Below are positions 1-8,422 of a stretch of 64,000 bases of DNA, one piece after another (the first letter of the stretch is position 1; each line of letters opens with the position of its first letter). The notes beneath the pieces are model-generated. The model ran no database searches. It was not told where the DNA came from and saw only the letters and a program-made list of their open reading frames with translations. Origin of the DNA: Alloclostridium intestinigallinarum (lineage in GTDB: Bacteria > Bacillota > Clostridia > Christensenellales > UBA3700); contig CAJFNB010000001.1 of assembly GCA_904393845.1 (NCBI GenBank), positions 62,001 to 126,000 on the forward strand, written 5' to 3'. Made by a program: the position numbers and the translations under genes.

Positions 1-950
1 AGCGTCAACGTCTCTACACCCACGCCGTTCTTGGCTTTTACTTCGGCTTCCTGGGAATTCCCGTCTTCAAAGTTGAATGTGATAGGAGTCTTCGTAAATC
101 CCCCGGCTGTAGAAGAAACGCCACTCTCTACAGATTGTACGCCACTCTTACCATTTGTTACAGTGTATGTTATAGCGTCTCCATCATTAAAAGTGATTTC
201 ATATGTATCGACTAAGCCTTCAGTATTTTTTTTCACGAGACTTGTGATTCCCTTGCCTTTGGGGATTGAGAACTTCAGTTCTATTGTTTTCCCGTCTTCG
301 CTTGCGGTGGTCTCGATTTTAGGGGTACTGCCAGGCGTGAGTTCCTCTACAACCTCGTCTACTGTTATCTTGATAACAGAAGGTTTGTTTGTATCAACGC
401 CGTTAATAACCCAGTCCCCGTCCTCGGCAATCTCGGGTGCTATAAGCCCGTTAGCATATTCTTCTAACTTCTTTGCCGTAGCGAGTAATTGCGCCAATAT
501 GTTTTGAGCTTCCCCATCGGTTTCCCCCTCATTGTCGGTTATATTGGTTGCGGCAACATGTATATAAAACCCTTGGGAAGTCAAAACCTCTACCCCTTCG
601 GAGTCCGTATCGCTTCCGATGTCCGTCTGAAACGCAATGTTGCATAACACACGACCTTCTTCCTTCAATAGTCCTGCCGGAATAGCTATCGCCGCCTGCG
701 TGTTTTTGGGTTTACTCAGTTCCTCAAAAGCGTAGTTCACTAATTCACCGTCCGGCAAAACCGCGTACACTATTGCAGAAGTGTAATTCGATAAGTCTAT
801 TTCACCACGGTCATCATATAAGGTTACAAGCAGTATTCGTGACTTTGCGTCGCCTATCTGCGCTGAAACTACAGACACCGGAGCAACATTATAATCTACC
901 GTAGGCAACCTCAAACACCTCACGGCCTTACCTGTCAAATCAACAGACAT
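1..950 (-). CDS. BppU-like baseplate upper / receptor-binding protein, partial
   Basis: This minus-strand frame starts at 950 behind an AAAGGAGG site and stays open to the window edge, so the C-terminus is missing. The N-terminal part (MSVDLTGKAVRCLRLP...) has the look of the phage BppU N-terminal domain: an SxIVYAVLPDG-like strand pattern, then a region rich in acidic turns. A later stretch contains FSIPKGKG-type motifs common in siphovirus baseplate and fibre proteins. It follows Tal and a small accessory gene, the usual place for a host-recognition protein. The family assignment is by pattern only; a generic tail fibre is the alternative. Confidence 0.65.
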   Translation of the reverse strand, partial: MSVDLTGKAVRCLRLPTVDYNVAPVSVVSAQIGDAKSRILLVTLYDDRGEIDLSNYTSAIVYAVLPDGELVNYAFEELSKPKNTQAAIAIPAGLLKEEGRVLCNIAFQTDIGSDTDSEGVEVLTSQGFYIHVAATNITDNEGETDGEAQNILAQLLATAKKLEEYANGLIAPEIAEDGDWVINGVDTNKPSVIKITVDEVVEELTPGSTPKIETTASEDGKTIELKFSIPKGKGITSLVKKNTEGLVDTYEITFNDGDAITYTVTNGKSGVQSVESGVSSTAGGFTKTPITFNFEDGNSQEAEVKAKNGVGVETLT

Positions 951-953
951 CCC

Positions 954-1328
954 TTAGTCCTCCTTTATGATTGGTTGTAAAGCTATCATCTCTGCCGCAG
1001 AAAGCGTCAGAGGCTCTATTTCGTCCAAATTGAGCGCGATTTGAGGCGCGTCAACTTGTGTATCGTCTAACTCTTTAATTGCGCTCCTGCAAGCGCTCAG
1101 GGCGTCAGGTTTTATTTTGCAACTACCTCCGTCTTCAACAATCTTTCCGCCCTCATCTCTCTCGCCATATTCTTCTACAATGGCGCGGAGTTTTTCATTA
1201 TAAAAATTTTCCTCGTCATCCGTTCCTTTAATTACCTTCATCATCTTGTAAGCAAGCCTCGCAGGTACCTGAATTTGTGACTTGGATATAATTATTTTCC
1301 TAATTAGAAGTAATTCGTCTAACTTCAT
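954..1328 (-). CDS. small acidic phage protein, DUF1617-like
   Basis: 124 residues starting MKLDELLL. I chose this start over an upstream one at 1367 because an AAAAGGAG site lies just ahead of it. The protein is helical and acidic and ends LTLSAAEMIALQPIIKED. Proteins of this size and position, between Tal and the baseplate/fibre gene, are often DUF1617 in Firmicutes siphophages, but the match is by eye. Its stop lies 3 bases before the start of the BppU-like gene, so the two are translationally coupled. It is separated from Tal by the opposing lipoprotein gene. Confidence 0.55.
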   Translation of the reverse strand: MKLDELLLIRKIIISKSQIQVPARLAYKMMKVIKGTDDEENFYNEKLRAIVEEYGERDEGGKIVEDGGSCKIKPDALSACRSAIKELDDTQVDAPQIALNLDEIEPLTLSAAEMIALQPIIKED

Positions 1329-1360
1329 AAATAAAATTCTCCTTTTATTCCGTTTTGATA

Positions 1361-1389
1361 TTGACAACCTCCGAAAAATGATTTATGAT
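1361..1389 (+). promoter_or_regulatory. consensus sigma-70 promoter of the lipoprotein moron
   Basis: TTGACA at 1361-1366 and TATGAT at 1384-1389 are separated by exactly 17 bases, and the next gene on this strand starts at 1419. A dyad (1367-1380 with 1401-1414, 12 of 14 positions matching) spans the -10 region, and its right arm includes the Shine-Dalgarno GGAGG. It may be a repressor site. Confidence 0.8.
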
Positions 1390-1418
1390 AAACATAAGTT
1401 CATTCTTCGGAGGGGATT

Positions 1419-1931
1419 ATGAAAAAATTTGCTTTGATTTTGCTTGTCGCCGTGCTGTGCGTACCGATATTCGCATTTGCCGCCTGCGCAGAACCCGACG
1501 ACCCTTACGACCTCTCCACTAAAGAGATAGGCTACGAAATTCCCGTCTACCCCGACTGCGAGTTTTCGTATGTGGTGAAGTGGGAAGAATGGGATCCCGA
1601 AACCCGGGAAGACATTGAAAAGAGCTGTACCGTAAAAATTACGGATATGAAGGCTATTTTAATAGAAAAAAACTCAATTTCTCAAGGAGATACCCTTGAA
1701 AATGATTACTATCCTTACATAATAAAGATTACTATTGAAGGACAAACCGATGTTGCATTTGCAGGATTAAAGGTAACTTGTTATGTTCGTGGTGATAATT
1801 CATCTAGCTCTCTCCTTAATTCAACAGTTGATAATGACGGAAAAATTAGGTGGGAAAATAATTTAGGGTATGATTATCTCTCGGGATTGTCCTTCTCTGG
1901 ACTTTATACTTCGGGAAATTTTCAATATTAA
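1419..1931 (+). CDS. predicted lipoprotein, moron inside the tail operon
   Basis: 170 residues. The N-terminus MKKFALILLVAVLCVPIFAF is a signal peptide, and AAC at about residues 21-23 forms a lipobox, so Cys23 would be lipidated and the protein anchored outside the membrane. The rest is acidic and beta-rich with no recognised domain. It is the only plus-strand gene in a 36-kb minus-strand block. It has its own consensus promoter and a GGAGGGG ribosome site. This layout is typical of a moron expressed in the lysogen; surface lipoproteins of this kind often block superinfection, but that role is inferred here. Confidence 0.8.
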   Translation: MKKFALILLVAVLCVPIFAFAACAEPDDPYDLSTKEIGYEIPVYPDCEFSYVVKWEEWDPETREDIEKSCTVKITDMKAILIEKNSISQGDTLENDYYPYIIKITIEGQTDVAFAGLKVTCYVRGDNSSSSLLNSTVDNDGKIRWENNLGYDYLSGLSFSGLYTSGNFQY

Positions 1932-1939
1932 TTATTCCA

Positions 1940-4900
1940 TTATTTCGTTGAAATTGTTTTACCCTCTAATGTCCAGTTTCCCTTTAAATTACCACCGTCG
2001 GGTGTTATTTCAATGCATGGAGAACCATTTATACTAATAACGAACACTCCATTGCTATCATAATTAAAACTTAGTTGATTTGCATCATTGTCAGAACTCT
2101 CCACGATGCATAGTCCAATATGTCCTGAGCCTCCAAGCCCCGCGAGAGTTGGTCCCAAGTATGCAGCTTCACCATCCCCGGTGATGTGTATTGTTCCATC
2201 TTCTGCAAGGGGAAAAGTGGTACAAGCTACTCCCTGAGCACTAACCAGCGCAGAATAGTTCGGTTCTTTAATATCTATTATACCCTTATTGATTGATACC
2301 TTTCCGCTATTATCAACTGTAAAACTACCCTCGCCGAGGTTTAAACTTCCTGCAGTTATCGTAACAGAACCATCCTTGGCAGCCTTGAATTTTCCGCCCA
2401 AATTCAGTCCATCTGTACCGAGATAAACACCCTCCTTGGTGCTGGTCATCGAATCCGTGCCGTTGCACAATGCTGTACTGCCGATAGTAAATCCACCGAT
2501 TGTGCCGCTTTTTGCAGTCAAATAGCCGTCGTTGTTCACACTGAACAAACCATTACTTGCCGATATGCTGTTTTTGGATAATGTCAGTCCGCCTATCGTG
2601 CCGTCCTTCGCAGTCAAATGGCCGTCGGCTGTCACTCCGAACAACCCGCTTGACGTAGTTATACCGTCTTCACTGAAAGCAAGGGCAAACGTCGTAACAT
2701 CGCCCTCGATTTTCCTTGCTACGCCTATGCCGCTTTCACCTATCGTAAGCCCGCCTATAGTGCCGTTCTTCGCGTGTATTATGCCCTTCAACATCACGTT
2801 GCCGCTACTGTCTGCCGAGAATACCGTTTCCCCGTTCCCGTCTTCGCCCGGCACTTTAATGGTTATGCCGCTTTCGTCAAGGGTGATTGTGTTGGATTCA
2901 TTGCTGATTTTAAGGTTACTGCCCATAATCAGATTGCCCACCAGCACGTCCGCTATTAGACCGTAAGCGGTGGTATTGTCGTCCAAAGAGACTTCACCGA
3001 GTGCGAGCGAGGAAGTCAGCCAATTATCTTCGGTGAAGAGCAGAACGTTGTTGATAAGACGAACCTGCCTGGGAGAAAACTTCTCCGCAGTCTCTCCGTC
3101 TTCTCCGCTTTCTGCTTTCTCGATTTTTCTGCCCAAAATACCTGTTTCGTCTATCGTGAACTGTTGGTTAGCCATATTGCCGATAGCCGCCCTCAGGGTA
3201 CTGTCTAACGGCTTTTCTATCAGGTTTGTAATCGTTTCCTTGTTTTTGGAATAGTCGGTCAAATCCGACCAATTGGAAACCACGGTTTTACTCACCGAGG
3301 ACGTCTCCTTGAGTATGTCCGCCAGCGAAAGAGATGTGCTGTTCGGCCGCGTTGCCGTGGAAAAACTCATCGAAAAATCTTCGGCTGTGTCCAGGTTAAA
3401 ACTTATCTCCATTAGAGCAGGTTGAAAGAAATTGCCGTCCGATTTTTCTATGGTGATAAGCCTTCCGAGTTCAAGCTGTTCGCTAAAGGTTTCAAATTCC
3501 TTTATCCTAAGGAAATTTATCGCATTTACAGTTGTTTCATATTTGGGTTTTGCGGCACGCGATAAATCTTCCTGCGCCGCGAGCATGAGTTCCCGGGAGA
3601 GTGTAAGCCTCTCTTCAAACGGCATATCCTCTGTTTCGGCGTAGTTCTCGTTGGAATACTCACCTTCTATCCAATAGTGCTTAAGTTCCAGGTATAATTC
3701 TGTACCGTGGTCTTTGTCATAACGCTGAATAAAATATTCGACGTTGCAACCATAATTTTTATAAGGGTCGTTTTCGTCAATTTCTTCGCCGTCGGGTAAA
3801 TCATATCCCTGCGCTATTTTGGAAAGGCTTTCGTTAATGCCGTCTATCGCATCTTGGATTTGTTCTTTTACTTCCGTAAGCCGCTTTTGCTCATTCTCCC
3901 AAATGGTTTTCCAGCCGCTGTCCCCGGGCACCTGGCTATACATTGTATATCTCACAAAGCCGGAAACATAGAAGTATCTCACAGAGGTGGAATTAGCACC
4001 TTTTAGCACGCCGTATCTCTTATCAGCCACGCTGTAATAATTCGTATTGACATCCCACGAACTGGTTTCACCGTCGCCGATTGGTAAAGAGATTTCGTCA
4101 CCGCCGTCGGATGGGATAAATTTTCCTTCCGTCATTTTACCCGAGGTGACTGCGAAAGTTATGCTACCTTCTTCTCCGTTGTAGTTTTGGTTATCGAACG
4201 TAACCGTTCCCGTCTCCGACAACTTACCGTCGGCGTCTTTGACCGCCTGAACTTCGGTATCAATAACAAGCTTGCAAAAGCTCTTCTGTGCTTCGGCAGT
4301 TTCCACACCGTAGCGCTTGTCGTTAATGATGTAATAAATCGTATTAGGGGACTGTACGCTATCATCTACTTCTATCGACAATGGTTTTTCTACTATAGTT
4401 CCATTATTCGATTTGTGAGTAGCTTCGGTTATTTCTCCGTTATCTACGACAATCTTTATAATTTCCTTCGGATTGATAATTCTTATCGTACCGCTTGTAG
4501 ACAGCGCCCCGCTTTCGTTTTTAATCAGATAAGTGCTGTCTTCTGTAATAAGTCTGCAAAAGCTTACTTTTCCGTCAAAGAAATAAAGGGGCGTTAAATC
4601 CTCTTTCGTAGAAATAAAATCTTTTATCAGTTCATTCGGAGTTCCCGTAGTTCCCTGGTCGGAACCTTCTTCCGTTGTATCGTAATAAAAAACATAGTCC
4701 TTATCACCTTCAACGATTTCTTTCATCTTCGGAGCCGATTTATAGGCCGTAATTTGTTTATCGGGATTGTCCGCTTCAAAGACAGTATTTTGCCCGTCTG
4801 CCGCCTTAAAATACACCGACGGGGGATATAAACTGTTCTTATCGACGTCCACCTCTTCGGCGGTAATATATTCCTTCCCTGTGGGGATATTACCGTCTTC

Positions 4901-6115
4901 GCCGGTTAAAGCCTCGTCGCTTGCATTTTCTTTATCTGTCTGCATTTGTTTGACGACCACTTCCAAATCGTTGACCTTTAAATTGGCATAGACTAATTCT
5001 TCGTCGTTCTCGGTCTTGAGCTTTTCCTGGTCGTAAAGCTCCTGCATAAGTTGTGTGTAACTTCCGTCGTCTGTTGCTTCCTGCGCAGCTTTAAGATGCT
5101 CTTCCCAATCCTGTAGCGCTCCGACCAATTCTTTCGACATCCACGGATAATCAACTTTACCGTCTTCGCTTTTATCTTTCATATAATACTCGAAGTCGGC
5201 GACATAGTTTGTCCCCATAGGGTTGACGTTAGTAATGTCTAGACCGTCTCCCGAAACTTCCATAACCGTCACAAGCTCATCGGCTTTTTCATTGATAGCC
5301 ATTTTCGTTGCGACATTATCAAACGAAAGGTATATATCTGTGGGGATATTTACATCTTCATAATCACGCACAAATATTGCGTGATGTAAGAAATCGAACT
5401 CGAAAACTACATTAAAAGCCTTTTCTACCTCGTTGATGATAAAGTCATATGCATTCTGGTCTGAACTTTCCGAAAAACTTCTGCAAGGGTTACTGTCTTC
5501 AGAGTTGTTTGCGGGCGTATATAATCCGTTATATCCCGTCTCATCGTCCTTTATTCCGAGTGAATTAAACCTCACGGAAGGCGTAATCCAAACGATTGTC
5601 CATTGTTTTAAATCTTCTGTGATTGTGGGTTCGCTTATCGGTGAGACCGCCATACTTCCCAGCTTAAGCCCCGCTTGTTTGCAAAGCTGTCCGATGACAG
5701 ACGGCATCGCGGCAGGGTCGCTGTAATCGTATTGGTCGTCCTCAAGGTCATTTGTGTTGACGAAGGTGTATACCCTGTCTTCCGTTACGAACCCACTCTC
5801 TTGCAGTTGTATCTGGTGCGAATACGCGCTTACGCTTTTTGTAGACACGTCGCCCTGGGTTTCTTCTTGTACGTCGGCAATTTGGAACCAGCCTATATCC
5901 TCGATATAGATAAGCCTCCTGCGTTCAACAAGCCCGTAGGCTACCTTGTCGATGTAGGCGCTATTCACCGTAAACGTAATTTCCGACAAGTCGTTGAATC
6001 TCAAAGACAGTTTCCTTTCGCTGGCTTCGAGAGCGCATAAAAATCTTCCGTCGGGATTACAAAGATACATCGTGGGACTTTCCACTTGACGATAATAATT
6101 AAATTTCGTTATCAT
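1940..6115 (-). CDS. tail-associated protein (Tal, prophage endopeptidase-tail family)
   Basis: 1391 residues. The N-terminus (MITKFNYYRQVESPTMYLCN...) resembles the conserved N-terminal region of phage minor structural / endopeptidase-tail proteins that form the tail tip under Dit. The middle is long and charged. From about residue 1100 onward there are repeated GTIGGLTIG-type segments, a beta-rich fibre repeat common at the C-termini of these proteins. It lies directly downstream of Dit, as expected in the TMP-Dit-Tal order. I see no catalytic peptidoglycan hydrolase motif. The ribosome site AAGGAGGGAT precedes the start. Confidence 0.8.
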   Translation of the reverse strand: MITKFNYYRQVESPTMYLCNPDGRFLCALEASERKLSLRFNDLSEITFTVNSAYIDKVAYGLVERRRLIYIEDIGWFQIADVQEETQGDVSTKSVSAYSHQIQLQESGFVTEDRVYTFVNTNDLEDDQYDYSDPAAMPSVIGQLCKQAGLKLGSMAVSPISEPTITEDLKQWTIVWITPSVRFNSLGIKDDETGYNGLYTPANNSEDSNPCRSFSESSDQNAYDFIINEVEKAFNVVFEFDFLHHAIFVRDYEDVNIPTDIYLSFDNVATKMAINEKADELVTVMEVSGDGLDITNVNPMGTNYVADFEYYMKDKSEDGKVDYPWMSKELVGALQDWEEHLKAAQEATDDGSYTQLMQELYDQEKLKTENDEELVYANLKVNDLEVVVKQMQTDKENASDEALTGEDGNIPTGKEYITAEEVDVDKNSLYPPSVYFKAADGQNTVFEADNPDKQITAYKSAPKMKEIVEGDKDYVFYYDTTEEGSDQGTTGTPNELIKDFISTKEDLTPLYFFDGKVSFCRLITEDSTYLIKNESGALSTSGTIRIINPKEIIKIVVDNGEITEATHKSNNGTIVEKPLSIEVDDSVQSPNTIYYIINDKRYGVETAEAQKSFCKLVIDTEVQAVKDADGKLSETGTVTFDNQNYNGEEGSITFAVTSGKMTEGKFIPSDGGDEISLPIGDGETSSWDVNTNYYSVADKRYGVLKGANSTSVRYFYVSGFVRYTMYSQVPGDSGWKTIWENEQKRLTEVKEQIQDAIDGINESLSKIAQGYDLPDGEEIDENDPYKNYGCNVEYFIQRYDKDHGTELYLELKHYWIEGEYSNENYAETEDMPFEERLTLSRELMLAAQEDLSRAAKPKYETTVNAINFLRIKEFETFSEQLELGRLITIEKSDGNFFQPALMEISFNLDTAEDFSMSFSTATRPNSTSLSLADILKETSSVSKTVVSNWSDLTDYSKNKETITNLIEKPLDSTLRAAIGNMANQQFTIDETGILGRKIEKAESGEDGETAEKFSPRQVRLINNVLLFTEDNWLTSSLALGEVSLDDNTTAYGLIADVLVGNLIMGSNLKISNESNTITLDESGITIKVPGEDGNGETVFSADSSGNVMLKGIIHAKNGTIGGLTIGESGIGVARKIEGDVTTFALAFSEDGITTSSGLFGVTADGHLTAKDGTIGGLTLSKNSISASNGLFSVNNDGYLTAKSGTIGGFTIGSTALCNGTDSMTSTKEGVYLGTDGLNLGGKFKAAKDGSVTITAGSLNLGEGSFTVDNSGKVSINKGIIDIKEPNYSALVSAQGVACTTFPLAEDGTIHITGDGEAAYLGPTLAGLGGSGHIGLCIVESSDNDANQLSFNYDSNGVFVISINGSPCIEITPDGGNLKGNWTLEGKTISTK

Positions 6116-6126
6116 CTTATCCCTCC

Positions 6127-7023
6127 TTAGAACTTTATCCGCTTATAATGCGGACACGATATGGTCACGCTGCCGTTATTATCCGTTGCCGGCGTATACG
6201 TTATACTGCCGTCAGAACCTTCAACGGCAGTCTCCCACAAGATTTGCAGGTTGTTTTTACCGCGCAAAAGCCTGAGCCACTGTTTGTTAAAGTTCCCGAG
6301 CAGATTGCTGTTTACACCTATATTCTGTGCAAAAGTCTTTAACTCGTTATCTATCACAATCGGATAGTAGGATATTGCGGGAGTGCCCGTACCGTCGCTT
6401 TCCGCATCTTTCGGCACTACAAGCTGAAATTTGCGGTCTTCTTTGGTCAAACTATTATCTGTAAGGTTGATAATGGTCAGCCTGTCGCCGCCCGCCTTAT
6501 TGATTGTTACAGTCGGATAAACATAATCGTCAATCACGTCCGACTTGTTAATTATTGAGAATTTATTTGTATCATTGGTATTTCCTGTTATAGCCTTAGT
6601 TGTAGGTTTACCGTATTGGAACGGCGCATCGAATTGCGCCGATAAATTATATCCGACGCAGAAGCCGGCTTGATATATAGTACTTGTAACCGTGAAAATA
6701 CAGTTATAAGTAAAATCGGTAAAGCCGGTCTGGTATATGTTCAATTTTCTAAATCCTTTTCGTGAGTCAAGCCAATTGAGTATATCTTGCTGTGACTCTT
6801 CCGTAATAGGTCTCTCGCTCACAACGGAAAATTCATATGCCGGCGGATTGTCATAATTCATCCCCTCATAAAAAAATCTTTTGGAGCGAGTGGGTTTCCC
6901 GGTTGAAATTGTGGGAACCACATATGCGGTTTCTTCCAGTGGATTTGCATCAAAACTCATAATTTTGAGACCGTAGTCTCCGGAAAACTTTCCGTCATAT
7001 GTAAAATTAGTCGCTGTAAACAT
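6127..7023 (-). CDS. distal tail protein Dit
   Basis: 298 residues. The opening FTYDGKFSGDYGLKIMSFD and the later pattern FxYEGMNYDNPPAYEFSVV plus ILNWLDSRKGFRKLNI fit the Sipho_tail (Dit) family, which builds the hexameric hub between tail tube and tail tip. A C-terminal half of beta strands (about 150-298) would be the galectin-like domain. Its length fits the family, and it sits between the tape measure and Tal. An AAAGGAG site precedes the start. Confidence 0.8.
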   Translation of the reverse strand: MFTATNFTYDGKFSGDYGLKIMSFDANPLEETAYVVPTISTGKPTRSKRFFYEGMNYDNPPAYEFSVVSERPITEESQQDILNWLDSRKGFRKLNIYQTGFTDFTYNCIFTVTSTIYQAGFCVGYNLSAQFDAPFQYGKPTTKAITGNTNDTNKFSIINKSDVIDDYVYPTVTINKAGGDRLTIINLTDNSLTKEDRKFQLVVPKDAESDGTGTPAISYYPIVIDNELKTFAQNIGVNSNLLGNFNKQWLRLLRGKNNLQILWETAVEGSDGSITYTPATDNNGSVTISCPHYKRIKF

Positions 7024-7048
7024 CCATTTTCTCCTTTAAAAATTTGTA

Positions 7049-7075
7049 TAAAAAAAGAAGCCCTTAGAAGGCTTC
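7049..7075 (-). terminator. intrinsic terminator of the 7104-7952 moron pair
   Basis: Read on the minus strand, GAAGCC pairs perfectly with GGCTTC around a 7-base loop (7057-7075), followed by a T run (A run at 7049-7056). It lies just after the stop at 7104 and before the Dit ribosome site. Confidence 0.8.
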
Positions 7076-7103
7076 GATAATTTCCAATCACGTACACCCT
7101 AAT

Positions 7104-7739
7104 TTATACAAGAAAACCGATAATTGATAAAATTGCACCAATGGCAATACTTGCAATAGGCACTACAAATTTACTAATAAAATCTTTTTGCTTTGCCTTT
7201 TTCTGCTTGCTTTTTAATTCTTCAAGAACAGGCAAAGCGTCTTTTATTTTATCATATTGTGCGCGCAGTCCTTCTACTATCTCTTGATAAGTCTGCATTC
7301 TTTTGTCAGCACCATCTTTATCAATCCCCTTTTGTTCTCGGAGAGTAGCAATTTTTTCCGAATATTTCTCTATCATAGGACGAATGTCGCTATAATAGTT
7401 CGGAATCGCTGCTCTTATTATCTCGGGATCATAAATTTCAAGAGTATCAACAATTTTGTTTCTATAGTTTATAGAGAGCATATCGCATATATCATAATAT
7501 GCCCTTTTTAAATGACTTATTAGCTTCGTATATTCAGCGTCCGCATCTATATTGACATTATTGCCTATAGTAGTATTTGTGATTGCAATGATCCGCATCG
7601 TGTGATCAAGAGCTGCCCTAAATTCATTTAATGGTTGAAGGTTAGTCTTTAATTCGGGATCTGTTTCCTCACAAAGAATATAGTACTCTTTAATGCGTAT
7701 GTAATATTCTACAACTTTATTCCAGTCGATTTGTCCCAT
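7104..7739 (-). CDS. coiled-coil protein with C-terminal membrane anchor (moron)
   Basis: 211 residues, not recognised. The body is charged and helical with a probable coiled coil (about 120-185, ...EGLRAQYDKIKDALPVLEELKS). The last 20 residues (VVPIASIAIGAILSIIGFLV) form a single membrane segment preceded by lysines, so it would be tail-anchored with the body in the cytoplasm. It sits between tape measure and Dit, a place where no structural gene is expected, and is bracketed by its own promoter and terminator. A superinfection-exclusion or lysogenic role is a guess. Confidence 0.7.
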   Translation of the reverse strand: MGQIDWNKVVEYYIRIKEYYILCEETDPELKTNLQPLNEFRAALDHTMRIIAITNTTIGNNVNIDADAEYTKLISHLKRAYYDICDMLSINYRNKIVDTLEIYDPEIIRAAIPNYYSDIRPMIEKYSEKIATLREQKGIDKDGADKRMQTYQEIVEGLRAQYDKIKDALPVLEELKSKQKKAKQKDFISKFVVPIASIAIGAILSIIGFLV

Positions 7740-7766
7740 AGTTACATGAAATTTATATAGAAATAG

Positions 7767-7952
7767 TTACGGCAGAGGACGCCTCAACGATTTTTTTCTA
7801 TAATTAAGGTCTTCCTCTTCCGTTCTATACTGTCCTAAATTGATTCTAACACCACCAGTAAAAAATCTTTTTTTATTATCTCGCCTAGTAGCGCAAGTAA
7901 TCGTCGGAACTTTCTCATAATCCCTAAATAATATCTCGCTCATATTGTACAT
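7767..7952 (-). CDS. small basic hypothetical protein, moron cassette
   Basis: 61 residues with many Arg/Lys and a basic C-terminus. No family is recognised. It is the first gene after the minus-strand promoter at 8001-8030 and is followed by the membrane-anchored gene at 7739. A weak GGGGTGG ribosome site lies upstream; a start at 7943 (MSEILF) is also possible. Confidence 0.5.
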   Translation of the reverse strand: MYNMSEILFRDYEKVPTITCATRRDNKKRFFTGGVRINLGQYRTEEEDLNYRKKSLRRPLP

Positions 7953-8000
7953 TTTTTTAGTCCACCCCGCAAGACTGTTGCTTTATGTCAGTTCATTATT

Positions 8001-8030
8001 ATAATACATTTTGTATACGATAAATGTCAA
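8001..8030 (-). promoter_or_regulatory. sigma-70 promoter of the second moron cassette
   Basis: On the minus strand TTGACA (8025-8030) and TATTAT (8001-8006) are separated by 18 bases, in a very AT-rich stretch immediately upstream of 7952. Confidence 0.75.
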
Positions 8031-8422
8031 TGGTTTTCACTATTTTATTGAAAATTATATAACATCTAATATTTATAATCTATTCTATATCTATATATAT
8101 TATACTTATATTTAATCTTGTCGTCAAACAAGCGTCACTCTTTACTATAAACCCATTACTTGTATTTATAGTATAACACATATTTTGCGTATTTGCTCCT
8201 ATGGGGTGCAAAAGTCTAATAAATTTTACATTTTACCGCTTTGTAGTGCTATATTTCTCATAGTCAATCACTTGTTCAATCCCAAGTTTTATATTCTAAA
8301 AAATAGACATAGTTTCTCCTTCGCTCATATTTTCATTTGATAAAACTACTCTTTTATCACGGCGGAAAGAACTAATCTCTCCGCCGTATACCGCATTAAC
8401 TATGGGCGCGGGAACCCATAAA
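8031..8422. other. AT-rich non-coding gap after the tape-measure stop
   Basis: No credible gene. It contains a 9-bp inverted repeat (TACTATAAA at 8143-8151, TTTATAGTA at 8165-8173) and, next to the tape-measure stop, an 8-bp hairpin ACGGCGGA/TCCGCCGT (8359-8387). The hairpin lacks a T run, so it is at best a weak terminator. Confidence 0.5.
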
